From Medakamo hakoo (lineage: Eukaryota; Chlorophyta; Trebouxiophyceae; Coccomyxaceae), in contig CP089457.1 of the NCBI GenBank assembly GCA_026636295.1, positions 186,001 through 250,000 on the forward strand: DNA of 64,000 nt, written 5' to 3'. Below the pieces are notes generated by a model. That model ran no database searches. It was not told where the DNA came from and saw nothing but the letters and a program-made list of their open reading frames with translations. Positions 31,104 through 41,533 of the stretch are shown one piece after another (position 1 is the first letter of the stretch; every line of letters begins with the position of its first letter). The position numbers were made by a program, and so were the translations under genes.

Positions 31104-32743
31104 TCACGTGCACTGCGGCGCGATCGTGCACGCGTTCCAGCTCGGGTCGTAGTACTGGCAGCGGTCGCAGTTGGCGCCGTCCACGCACCGCCCGCCGCCC
31201 TGGTAGAACCACTCGTAATCGTTCAGGGGGCGGCAGCCGTACGCCCCGTCGCCGGTCTGGTACAGGACGTAGCACGCCGGGCAGCAGACCGCGCCGCGCC
31301 AGGTGTCCATGCAGTGGCGGCCGCACCCGAAGCAGCCGCCCGTGAAGTAGGTCGGCGTGCCGTACTGCGAGTTGCCGCCGCCGGACACGTAGATGACGTA
31401 CCGGCCGTCGTACCAGTATCCTGTCGTGCGTTGTGAAGGGGGGAGGGGGGGGGCGGGCGTGCCGGTTGCCGAGGAGGTGCGTGAGGGCCGGCGCGCGGGC
31501 GTGCCTGGAACAGACCACCACCACCCAAAAAAAAAAAAACAAGGACTCACCGCCGTACGGGTCGGCGTACCCGCCCTGCCAGTAGCTGCGTGCGTGTGTG
31601 TGCGGGTGAAGGGGGGTGGCGCGTGTGTGTGTGAGTGGGCAGACGCGCTCTCCGGCGTGGCCCCGCGGCCCCCTTCCCCTCCCACCCCACCCCCACCCCA
31701 CCCCACCCCCCTCAACGCACTTGCCCGGCCGGTAAAACTGGGGCCGGTCCCAGTCGTCCCGCCCGCGCGGACCCCGGCCCGGGTACTGCCCGTCCCGGTT
31801 GCGCAGCGAGCCGTCGTTGTAACCCCGGTTGACCGGGTCGTTGTCGGGCGGGCGGCGCCACTCCCGCACCGACGGCGGAGGGGTCCGCCCGTCCCCACCG
31901 CCACGCCACTCCCGGCCGCCGTTGCCGCCGTTGCCGGAGCCGCCGTGCCCCCAGGAGCCACCCCCGCCACGCCCACGGTCACGGCCACCGCCAAAGACGG
32001 ACGGAGGAGGGTTTTGCTGCGAGGGCGGGGGTTGCGCCGCGACGGGCGGCGGCGGGACGCCGCCGCCGCCGCCGCCCTCGGGCGGAGGCAGGGACGGCGG
32101 GGACGGCGCGCCCGCGGACGGCGGCTGCCGCGGCGGCGGCGGGCTCGGGTTGCGGCCCCACCACCCGCCGCGGTTGCCGCCGCCCCCGCCCCCCTCGGGC
32201 GGCGGCGGCGGCGGCGAGGGGCGCTGGCCCCAGCGGCCCGAGCCCCCGCCGCCCGACGGCGGAGACGGCTGGCCGCCCCAGCCTCCACGGTTGCCACCAC
32301 CCCCGCCGCCGCGCGAGCCGCCGCCGCCGCCCCACCCCCCACCCCCTCCGCCGCGGTTGCCGCCCCCGAAATTTCCGCCGCCGCCGCCGCCGCGCGAGCC
32401 GCCCCCGCCACCAAACCGCTGTTTGGGCGCGGCATCCGACTCGCCGTCCGGCATGGTCATGGGCTCCACGTCCGGCGCGAGCTCAGGCAGCAGCAAAGCG
32501 CCGGGCGGGGCCATGGACGGCGCAGAGGCGGGAGCGCCCGCGGCCGCCTTTTCGGACAGGTCGGTCGCCGAGACGGCTGTCGTTTTTGGATGTTGTGGAG
32601 TGGGGGTGGTGGGTTGTGTGGGAAAGGGGGGGGGCCGGGCGCGGCGCATGCGAGGTGCCCGCCTTCCTCCACGCTCAACGCCCGCACTGCTTACCGCACT
32701 GGGCCGCCGCCAGGAAGATCGTGGCCCAGGACAGGACGCGCAT
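31104..32743 (-). CDS. Secreted Gly/Pro-rich protein with Cys-rich C-terminus, paralogue of the neighbour
   Basis: Four exons, 32743-32695, 32576-31721, 31585-31551 and 31420-31104, join in phases 1, 2 and 1 to give 418 aa. Exon 1 is a signal peptide (MRVLSWATIFLAAAQC). Exon 2 encodes a short Ala/Pro lead, then glycine-rich GGGGSRGGGGGG-type blocks alternating with Ser/Pro-rich segments, then Arg/Asp-rich sequence ending RDDWDRPQFYRPG. Exons 3 and 4 give NYWQGGYADPYGG and a Cys-rich domain (GGCFGCGRHC, GAVCCPACYVLYQ, CDRCQYYDPSWNACTIAPQC). The tail matches the adjacent gene in spacing of the last cysteines and the YYDPS motif, so the pair arose by tandem duplication with later change in the repeat region. 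A cell-wall or extracellular matrix role is inferred. Confidence 0.72.
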
Positions 32744-33279
32744 GGTGTGTGCGTTGCGCTTTTTGTTGTTGTTGACGTTTTTTTTGGGGGGGGAGGGGGG
32801 GGCCTCTGAAGGTTTCTCTCCTGTGCCGGGTTTTGGCGGACAAAGGAGCGTGAGATGTCGGCATGCGTCACGGCCAGGACATGGTGTAGAGTCTCTGCTC
32901 CGTTCCTGGACAGACAAAGGTGGCGGAGGCCGGCACCCAAAGCCGTGGGCGGGCGTATCTGTCGGCGTGTGCTCGCGCGCGCGGTTCGCGACGCATGCAG
33001 CGCGGCCTTCCGGCCCGCGGCTTTTGCGGGCGCGGGGTGCGTGTCCCCTCTGCTTGGCGTGCTTTGACAGGCGTCACAACGCATACTGCGCGCGTGGCTG
33101 AGGAGTGCGCTGTTGTGGGGCGTGAGGCGGGCGGGAGAATCGTCTTACCGTTTTTCTCGGGGAGGGAGAGAGGTGGAAGTGGAGGGGTGGAGGCCGCAGC
33201 CGACGCAGACTTCCTCCCCTCACTCCAACAAAACTTTCCCGTCCCTGCCTCCCTTAGCTAGCGGACAAAACCAGACGCG
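32744..33279. promoter_or_regulatory. Divergent promoter region, secreted gene and uL23
   Basis: 536 bp between the two start codons. It has T and G runs at 32757-32802 and a pyrimidine-rich stretch at about 33215-33255 just before the uL23 start, as is common upstream of ribosomal protein genes. No further gene is seen. Confidence 0.45.
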
Positions 33280-34631
33280 ATGGGTGGTGCGTTTCCTTTT
33301 CTCTGCGACGTGCTCGATACTCATAGCATGCCCTCATGGCGGGAGGCGGTGTCCGTGACGCCCGCGGCGGGCGCGCGCGGAGGCGCGAAGCGAAGAAGCA
33401 GGCAGTCGGTCGGGCGCGGCGGCGCCGGCCTGCTCGCCGCGCCTTGCCACGGCCTTGGCGCGAGTCCGATGGATGCACTGCTACCCCCGCGTTGCGCTCT
33501 GGCCCACGGATCACAGCCTGGCTGTGCAAGCTCTGGCAGGCGACGCGCCGCGCCGCCCCAGGCGCTCCGCCGTTGGTTTGGCGCGCCGCGGCGGCAGCCG
33601 TCCGGTGGTGGTGGTGGTGGCAGGCCAGCCGAGCCACCACGCCCACCGCGCCTCGCCGTTGACGCAGGGCGACATACGGATGCATTGTGACCTCAAGGTC
33701 GTGAGGTCCAGCGATGGCATGGCCGTTGCCAGGGCCGCGCACGCGGCCAAAACCGGCCGATCGGCGGGCCGGCACGCCGGCCGCCTGCTCGTCTCTGGGG
33801 GGGAAAAAACGCACCCTTCCCTCAACACACCCACGCTCCCACCCCTTCCCTGCCACCCAAACCTCAGACGACGCTAAGGCCAAGGCTACTAAAGCCGCCA
33901 AGACGGTTAAGAAGAACACGCACACGAAAGCCCGGAAAGTGCGCACGTCTGTTGTCTTCCACCGTCCGAAGACTTTGAAGCTCGCGCGCAACCCCAAGTT
34001 CCCGCGCCAGAGGTGAGAGTGAGAGTTGGAAGGGGGCTGATAGGTCTAGCGCACGCATGGGCGGGGTTGGAAGGGGAGGAAGTGGCGCGCGCCGCCGCTG
34101 CGGCCTGCCCGCGTGCCGGCGGCTGGCGATGGGCCTGGCGCGCGAACCTTGCAAGGGGGGGCCGCACAAAAACCTGGACCCCGCGCCCCCGCCCGCCCAC
34201 CGCCGCCCGCGCCCGCAGACGCGGCACTGCCCGCCTACGACCTCGGCTGCTGCGGCTCGACGCGTCGCACCCATCCATGGTCCTCACCCCCCCCCCCCCA
34301 AACCCCATGTCCACCCCCACCCCACCCCCACACGCCAACCCCAACCTCCAGCGCGCCTGGCCGCGCGAAGCTGGACGCGTTCGAGGTCGTCAAAATGCCG
34401 CTGACCACCGAGTCCGCGATGAAGAAGATCGAAGAGAACAACACGCTGGTCTTCCTCGTCGACGTGCGGTCGACCAAGGCCCAGATCAAGGCGGCGGTCG
34501 CGTCGCTCTACGACGCCGTTGCCGCGCGCGTCAACACGCTCATCCGCCCCGACGGCGCCAAGAAGGCCTACGTCCGCCTCGCGCCCGACCACGACGCCCT
34601 GGACGTGGCCAACAAGATTGGCATCATCTGA
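33280..34631 (+). CDS. RPL23A: Cytosolic ribosomal protein uL23 (RPL23A)
   Basis: A large-subunit protein at the exit of the peptide tunnel, where nascent-chain factors dock. Exons 33868-34012 and 34352-34631 are certain: the join restores [23 protein letters not shown]. The C-terminal half [20 protein letters not shown] and [20 protein letters not shown] is near-identical to plant and animal RPL23A. Exon 2 needs a phase-1 partner. The best is a 7-nt exon, ATGGGTG at 33280-33286 followed by GTGCGT, giving the N-terminus [14 protein letters not shown] and 143 aa. The first intron is then 581 nt. Long first introns are usual in ribosomal protein genes. The N-terminal extension is shorter than in most RPL23A. 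Confidence 0.9.
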
Positions 34632-35148
34632 ACGGCGGGGTGTGTGGGCGGGTTTTTTGCAACACGATCAGTCGGCGCACGTGCGTTTTGTTTTTTCAAT
34701 GTTGTCCGGGCAACAGCCTCCCCGTCCTGGCCGCGCAGGCTTTGCACTCTGCCTCTCTTTCACGGCACCGCCACGCACACGAGTGGAGCCCGCTCTCCCA
34801 CACGCGCGCATCCGCCACAGTGCGGCGGCCTTTCATGGTTTTCGTGTGGGCCCACACGAAAAAAAAAATCTCTTTCCGTCACACACACTCCCACGGGACT
34901 CCCTTCTCTCCCTTTTTTTTGGTTTTGTCTCACCCTCTCTCACCCGCGGGCCACAATGACCGGACGCGACGACGCCTCTCCATCCCACTCCCTCTCTCTC
35001 GCTCCTTGTTGATACGGGGGAAACCCAAAAAGTCTCACTCTCTCTCACTCCCTCTCCCCCGAACGAAAAAAAAAGGAAAACACCTCCATCCATCCAGGTC
35101 TCCATCCATCCATCCCCCCACCCCCATTGATGTTTTTTTTTGAGGAAC
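34632..35148. other. Convergent 3' spacer between uL23 and carB
   Basis: No gene is seen. The spacer contains a 24-nt perfect palindrome (34839-34862), CT-rich repeats (34890-35060) and CCATCCAT repeats (35085-35117). Confidence 0.5.
34839..34862. repeat. Perfect 24-nt palindrome in 3' spacer
   Basis: TTTTCGTGTGGG is followed directly by its reverse complement CCCACACGAAAA with no spacer. It lies about 210 bp after the uL23 stop and about 290 bp beyond the carB stop. Confidence 0.85.
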
Positions 35149-36831
35149 TCACTTTTCCGTGGGGAAGTAGTCCTGGATCGGCACCTGCTGCAGCGGGCCC
35201 GCCCGCATGCCCGCCAGGGCCTGGGCCGTCGCCTTGGCGCCGGCCAGCGTCGTGACGGCCGGCACTTTCAGGGCCAGGGCCAGGCGGCGCAGGTCGCGCC
35301 CGTCGCGCACGTCGGGCTCGTCGCCCGTCGACGTGATCAGCATCAGCGCGATGTCGCCGTTGCGCATCAGGTCGGCCGCATTGGGGCGGCCCTCCTGGAT
35401 TTTGAGGACGGTGCCGCAGGGCACGCCGCCGGCCTGGGAGTGTGTTGGGTGTGTGTGTGGGGTGGGGGAGAGGGGGACAGGGGTGAGCGTGTTGTGGTGT
35501 GTAGCGGGTGCTGTGTCTCCCCGCCGCCGCGGCCGCGCTCGTCTCTCCCAACAGCTCCCCCCCCCCCCCCCTCCCACTTGACAACTCACCCGCAGCGCGG
35601 CCGCCGTCCCGGACGTCGCAATGATGCCGTACCCCAGCTCGGCCAGGCTCCGAGCGACGGGCACGACGTCCTCCTTGTACTTGTCCGTCATGGAAATGAA
35701 GACGGTGCCGGACGTGGGCAGGGCCGACCCCGCCGCGATCGCGGCTTTCGCGTACGCCGCCCCGAAATCTTTGTCGATGCCCATGACCTCGCCCGTCGAC
35801 TTCATTTCCGGGCCCAGCAGCGTGTCCGCGCCCGCGAACTTGTCAAACGGCAGGACGGCTTCCTTGACGGCGACGTGCGACAGCACGGGCTCGGACGTGA
35901 AGCCGACGTCCGCCAACGTCTCGCCGGCCATCAGGCGCGACGCGTGCGCGGCCAGCGGCGCGCCGACGGCTTTTGCGACAAACGGCACGGTGCGCGACGC
36001 GCGCGGGTTGGCTTCGATGATGAAGACCTCCCCGTCCTGGACGGCGTACTGGATGTTGAGCAGACCGACGACGCCCAGGGCCCGGGCCACGGCGGGCGTC
36101 CACTCCCGGATGGTGGCCAGCGCCTTCTCCGGGATCGTCTGCGTCGGGATGGAGCACGCCGAGTCGCCCGAGTGCACGCCCGCCTGTTCGATGTGCTGCA
36201 TGATGCCCGCGATGGCCACGCCGCCGTCCTTGTCGCACAGGGCGTCGACGTCGATTTCGTCGGCGCGGTCCAGGTACTTGTCGATGAGGACGGGCTTGCC
36301 CGGGTCGACGGCCGCGGCGGCGGACACGAAGCGGGTGAGGTCGGAGGGCGAGTAGACAATCTCCATCGCGCGGCCGCCCAGGACAAAGGACGGGCGCACC
36401 ATCACCGGGTAGCCCAGCGCCTCCGCCGCGACCTTGGCTTCGTCGACCGACGTGACGGTCGTGCCGGGGGGCTGGCGGATGCCCAGCTTCTGCAGGACGG
36501 CGTACCACTGGTCCCGGTCTTCCGCCGCGTCGATGGCCGACGGCGGCGTGCCCCAGATGCGCACGTTGCCGGCCCCCGACGCGGCGGGGATGGGGTGCGC
36601 TTTCAGGTACGCGTCCAGCGGCGACGCCAGCTTCAGCGGCGTCTGGCCGCCAAACTGGACGATGATGCCGTCCGGGCGCTCCGCCTCCACGACGTTGAGG
36701 ACGTCCTCCACGGTCAGCGGCTCAAAGTACAGGCGGGACGACGTGTCGTAGTCGGTGCTCACCGTCTCCGGGTTGGAGTTCATCATGATCGTTTCGTAGC
36801 CGCGCGCCCGCAGCGCGAAGGACGCGTGGCA

Positions 36832-36876
<45 letters not shown>

Positions 36877-37874
36877 ACCGCCCAGGATCAGGACTTTCTT
36901 GGAGGTGGTGGGGGCGGACTCGTCGTTGCCGTCGTAGCAGGAGTACCTGGGTGGGGTGGGGGGGGAGGTATTTTTTGGCGTGTGTTTTGGAGGGGGGGTG
37001 AGGCATTGTTTGTTTGGAGGGGGTGGGGGCCGCGGGCGGGCGCGTGCTGGAGGTCGCAGGCGCGGCGGGCGCCGTGCCCGGCGCCTGGCATGGGCGTCGG
37101 CGGGCGCTTCGCGCCGAACGATCCAGCCGACCGCCGGCCCGCCCCCCCCCCCGCCCCCGCGTCCGCCGCGCACACACCCCTCACCCCACTCCCACATGCC
37201 ACTCACATGTACGGCGTCTCAGCCTCGAACTCAGCCGCGCACGTGTCCACCCGGCGGAAGGACGGCACGACGCCGGCCGCCTTGCGCGCGGCCCGGACGT
37301 CGAGCGCGCTCACGTCCTTGCCCGTCGCCGCGCTCAGCGCCGCCGCGATTTGCGGGTCGGAAAACCCGCGGCGCTTGACCTCGGCCCAGTCCGTCGGCGT
37401 CAGGTCGCCGGCGCCGCCGGAGCAGGAGCGCAGCCAGGCCTCCGTGTCGTGCAGCCCCCGGAACTGGGACAGGAACCACGGGTCGATCGCCGTCAGCTCG
37501 TGCAGCTGGGAGTCGGTGTACCCGTCCTCCATGGCCTGGCGCAGGGCGAGCATGCGCTCCGGGTTGGGGACGCGCAGGGCGCGTTCCAGGGCCGCGCCCC
37601 CCTCCAGCCGCGCCCAGTTCCGGGGCAGGCTCCACCCGTCCAGGCCCGTCTCCAGCGAGCGCAGCGCTTTTTGGAACGACTCCTGGAAGGTGCGGCCCAT
37701 GGCCATGGCCTCGCCCACCGACTTCATCTGCGTGGACAGCTCCGGCTTGGCGCCCGGGAACTTCTCAAAGGCAAAGCGCGGGATCTTGGTGACGACGTAG
37801 TCGATCGACGGCTCGAACGACGCGGGCGTGCGGCGCGTGATGTCGTTGGGCACCTGGTCCAGGGACAGGCCGAC

Positions 37875-37910
<36 letters not shown>

Positions 37911-39918
37911 CGTGGCCTTGGAGGCCAGGGCGGACGACCGGGAGACGCGCGGGTTCATTTCGATAATCTGTGTTTTTTTTGTTTTTTTTGGGGGGGGGGG
38001 GGGGGGGTGAGGGAGGGGGTATGGGAATGGATGGACGCGCGCGCGCGCGCACACACACTCGGCTCTCCCGCCGCGGCGGCACCGCCCCACCTCACCCCAC
38101 CACACCACCCCTCCCCACCCTCTCACACACACACACACCTGAACCTCGCCGTCCGCCGGGTTGACCGCCATCTGGACGTTGGACCCGCCGCACTCCACGC
38201 CCATCTCCCGGATGATGGCGACGGCCGCGTCGCGCAGGCGCTGGTACTCCTTGTCCGTCAGCGTCTGGGCGGGCGCGACGGTGATGGAGTCGCCCGTGTG
38301 CACGCCCATGGGGTCCACGTTCTCGATGGAGCAGATGATGACGACGTTGTCCGCCAGGTCGCGCATGACCTCCAGCTCGTACTCCTTCCACCCGAGCAGC
38401 GACCGCTCGATCAGCACCTGGTTGGTAAGGGACGCGGCAATGCCGGCGGTCACGATGTCCGTGAACTCGTCCGCGTTGTAGGCGATGCCGCCGCCGGTGC
38501 CGCCCAGCGTGAAGGCGGGGCGGATGATGAGCGGGAACTTGCCGCCGATGGCCGCCGCCACCTCGCGCGCCTCCTCCATCGTCGTCGCCGTGCCCGACTG
38601 CGGCGTGTTGAGCCCAATGTCTTTCATCGCCTCCTTGAACAGCTCCCGGTCTTCCGCCTTGTCGATGGACGGCAGCTTGGCGCCGATGAGCTCGACGCCG
38701 TACTTGGCCAGGATGCCCGACTCCGCGAGCGCTTTCGCGAGGTTGAGCCCCGTCTGGCCGCCCATGGTGGGCAGGATGGCATCCGGGCGCTCCTTTTCGA
38801 TGATGCCCTCGACGAGCGCGGGCGTCATGGGGCCGATGTACGTGCGGTCGGCCGTGGACGGGTCGGTCATGATGGTGGCCTGCGTGCGCGGGGTGGCGTG
38901 GTGCGCGTTGGAGGAAAAGAAACGGCAACGTGAGGCGAGTGTGGGATGGGATGGTTTGGGCGAGCGAGGTCGGCGCGCGCTGCTTTTGACATCGGTGCGA
39001 GCTTTTCCATCAGCCGCCGCCACCGATTTCGAGACCTTCCCGCCCTCCTTCAATGCTCCGCCACGCACCGGATTGGAGTTTAAGAGGATAACCTTGTATC
39101 CCTCGGCTCTGTTGAAGGGAGGAGGCAGGGAGGAGGGCGTGAGCGCGCCGCAAAAGAAGAGGCGCGCACACACGCATGCGAGGAGGCGCGGCCGTGCGAC
39201 GCGTTGGAGCACCTGCTGGGCAAAACCACTCCCGCGCCGCCAACCCAAAAACGCCATCCTTACTTGAGCGCCTTGCACGCTTGGGTGCCCGAGTAGTCGA
39301 ACTCGCAGGCCTGGGGAGAGTGGGGAGGGAGAGGGAGGGCGTGAGGGACGCCGGCCGTGTCGGAGGATGGAAGGGGAGGGAGGTGGGTGCGGCGGCCGAG
39401 CGCCGTGCGCTTGACCTAACAGCGCCAGGTTTTCGGCGCCGCGGGCGGGCAGGGCCGCGTCCGTCCCCCGCCACTGCCGCCAGATGGGTCCTCCAAAGAC
39501 TCAGCCACCTGAGCGGGTGGACAAAAGTCCAGCCCGCGGCGTGCATCGCATCGCCGCCGGCCCCGGCAACAGGCCGGCGTCCGCGCTTTCGCTCGCTGCT
39601 CGGGCGCGCAGCCGAAAAGCTTTCGCGTCGGGGGGCCGTCCTCTCACTCACTTGACCGATGATGATGGGCCCAGCGCCCAGGATCATGATGGACTTGATG
39701 TCCGTCCGCTTCTTGACGGAAGACCCGGAATTCCAGGCTTCAAACTTGGGCGGGGCGGCCGCAGCAGTCGCAGCAGGCGCGGGTGGGCCCCGCACCGGCG
39801 AGGGCGACCGTGCCGCCTTGTTTTGCGGCGCGGCGGCCACGGCAAACGACCGCCGGGTCGACCGGCCCGGGCGGGCCGCGACGCCCGGCAGGGCAGAGGG
39901 GCGCAGGGACGCCTCCAT
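35149..39918 (-). CDS. CARB: Carbamoyl-phosphate synthase large subunit, plastid
   Basis: Makes carbamoyl phosphate from ammonia (supplied by the small glutaminase subunit), bicarbonate and 2 ATP for pyrimidine and arginine synthesis. Seven exons, 39918-39652, 39310-39264, 39108-39069, 38879-38139, 37967-37207, 36946-35590 and 35433-35149, keep frame throughout and give 1165 aa. A transit peptide ([20 protein letters not shown]) precedes the first ATP-grasp half, which starts [51 protein letters not shown] and [17 protein letters not shown] mark the middle. The second synthetase half starts [20 protein letters not shown]. The C-terminal allosteric MGS-like domain includes [20 protein letters not shown] and [20 protein letters not shown]. 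The size, about 90 residues over E. coli CarB, fits the transit peptide. The gene diverges from DPH5 across 182 bp. Confidence 0.95.
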
Positions 39919-40100
39919 GAGTGGTTGGTGAGGTGCTTAGGGCGACCACCGAAGAGCAATTGCTGAGTGTGGAGAGGGCGTCAGAGCGGCGGTGAGAGAG
40001 CGAGGCACAGAGGCACAGAGAGACAAACGGCGGCGGCCGAAAAGAGAGAAAAGAACGGCCCGTCGCGGGCATCGCTGCCTCGCCCCGCTCAGCCACAAAC
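39919..40100. promoter_or_regulatory. Divergent promoter between carB and DPH5
   Basis: The two ATGs are 182 bp apart. The region has GAGAGA and CACAGAGA motifs but no recognisable TATA box. Confidence 0.45.
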
Positions 40101-41313
40101 ATGGTCCTGTACATCATCGGCCTGGGCCTGTGCGATGAAAAGGACATCACCGTGCGGTGTGTGAGGGGGCGGGAGGGAGGGGGGCACGCGCGCGCGGCTA
40201 GCGAACACGCAAACCGCCCACCCTCCCGACTCCCCCTCCATCCCTCCCGACACACTCAAACCCTCTCTCCCAGCGGCCTGGAAGCCGTGCGCTCCTGCGC
40301 CCGCGTCTTCCTGGAGGCGTACACGTCCATCCTGACGGTGGGCACGGACCGGTTGGAAGCCCTGTACGGCAAGCCCGTCGTCGTCGCGGACAGGGAGACG
40401 GTGGAGAGCGTGAGTTTCGATGGGTCACTACTGGGGATGGGGAGGGCGGCCCCGCCCCCCGCCCCGCCCCGCCCCCTCCCTCACGGCGCCCCCGCTTCCT
40501 CCCACACCCGCACAGAATGCGGACCTCATCCTGGAAGGCGCAGATGCAGAGGATGTCGCCTTCCTGGTCGTGGGCGACCCGTTCAGGTGTGGGGGTGCAT
40601 GGGGCCGGGATGGGATGGGAAGGTGGATGGGGCGGGGCGGGTGTGCGCTGGAAATGGAAACAGCCCAGCACTCTCACGTCGCCCCGACCCACACACACAC
40701 ACCCCGCCCCCCCAGCGCGACAACCCACACCGACCTCCAACTCCGCGCCCGTGGCCGCGGCATCCCCGTCACCACCATCCCCAACGCGTCCGCCCTCACC
40801 GCCGTCGGCGCGTGCGGCCTGTCCCTGTACCGCTTCGGCGGCGCGGTCTCCCTCGTCTTCTTCACCGACACCTGGCGCCCCGACTCCTGGTACGACCGCA
40901 TCGCGTCCAACCGGGCGGCCGGCCTGCACACGCTGTGCCTGCTCGACATCAAAGTCAAAGAACCGACGATGGAGAGCCTGGCGAGGGGTGGGCAGCCCGT
41001 CTACGAACCGCCGCGCTTCATGAGCGCGGCCACGGCCGCGGCCCAACTGCTTGAAGTCGAGGGCCGGCGCGCTGCGGAGGGGCGCCCGTGCGGCGCGTAC
41101 AGTGCCGACACCCTGGTCGTCGGCCTGGCGCGGCTGGGCGCGGGCGACGACCAGACCATCCTGGCCGCGCCATTGGCGGAGATGGCGGGCGCGGAGCTGG
41201 GCCCGCCGCTGCACTGCCTGGTGATTCCGGCGCCCGACCTGACGGACATCGAGGGCGAAGCGTTGGAGGCTTTTAAGAAAGGGGGCGGTGGTGGTGGTGG
41301 GGAGGGCGCATAG
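40101..41313 (+). CDS. DPH5: Diphthine methyl ester synthase DPH5
   Basis: Transfers methyl groups from S-adenosylmethionine to the modified histidine of elongation factor 2 on the way to diphthamide. Four exons, 40101-40156, 40274-40409, 40516-40586 and 40716-41313, give 286 aa. The joins restore MVLYIIGLGLCDEKDITVR/GLEAVRSCARVFLEAYTS, then VADRETVES/NADLILEGA, then the SAM-site motif VGDPFR at the third junction, where the split codon gives SATTHTDLQLRARGRG. The core IPNASALTAVGACGLSLYRF and VKEPTMESLARG is typical of the family, as is the length. The C-terminus ends in a glycine run. Confidence 0.95.
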
Positions 41314-41330
41314 AGGGAGGCGGGTGTAGA

Positions 41331-41384
41331 ACCGGGCGGTCGGTGTTGATGGGTCGCACCGGGCGGTCGGTGTTGATGGGTCGC
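41331..41384. repeat. 27-nt tandem duplication
   Basis: The unit starting ACCGGGCGGTCGGTGTTGAT is present twice without change at 41331-41357 and 41358-41384, just after the DPH5 stop. Exact identity suggests a recent slippage or duplication event. Confidence 0.85.
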
Positions 41385-41533
41385 ACACACTCACTCCCTC
41401 CCTCCAGGCGAGGGATGGGGAAAGGGAACGGACGCGGCTCCTGGCCACTCGCTCGTTGGGCCGCCCTCTCTCACAGCTCCGCGCACGTTTTCCGTCAGTC
41501 CCACCCCACTCCGCCACCCGTCCACGCTTCGCC

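Noticed and set aside
35140-37800. 886-codon open frame on the plus strand opposite carB
   Set aside because: It overlaps exons 5-7 of carB in antisense, has no family similarity and includes intron sequence. It is a shadow frame.
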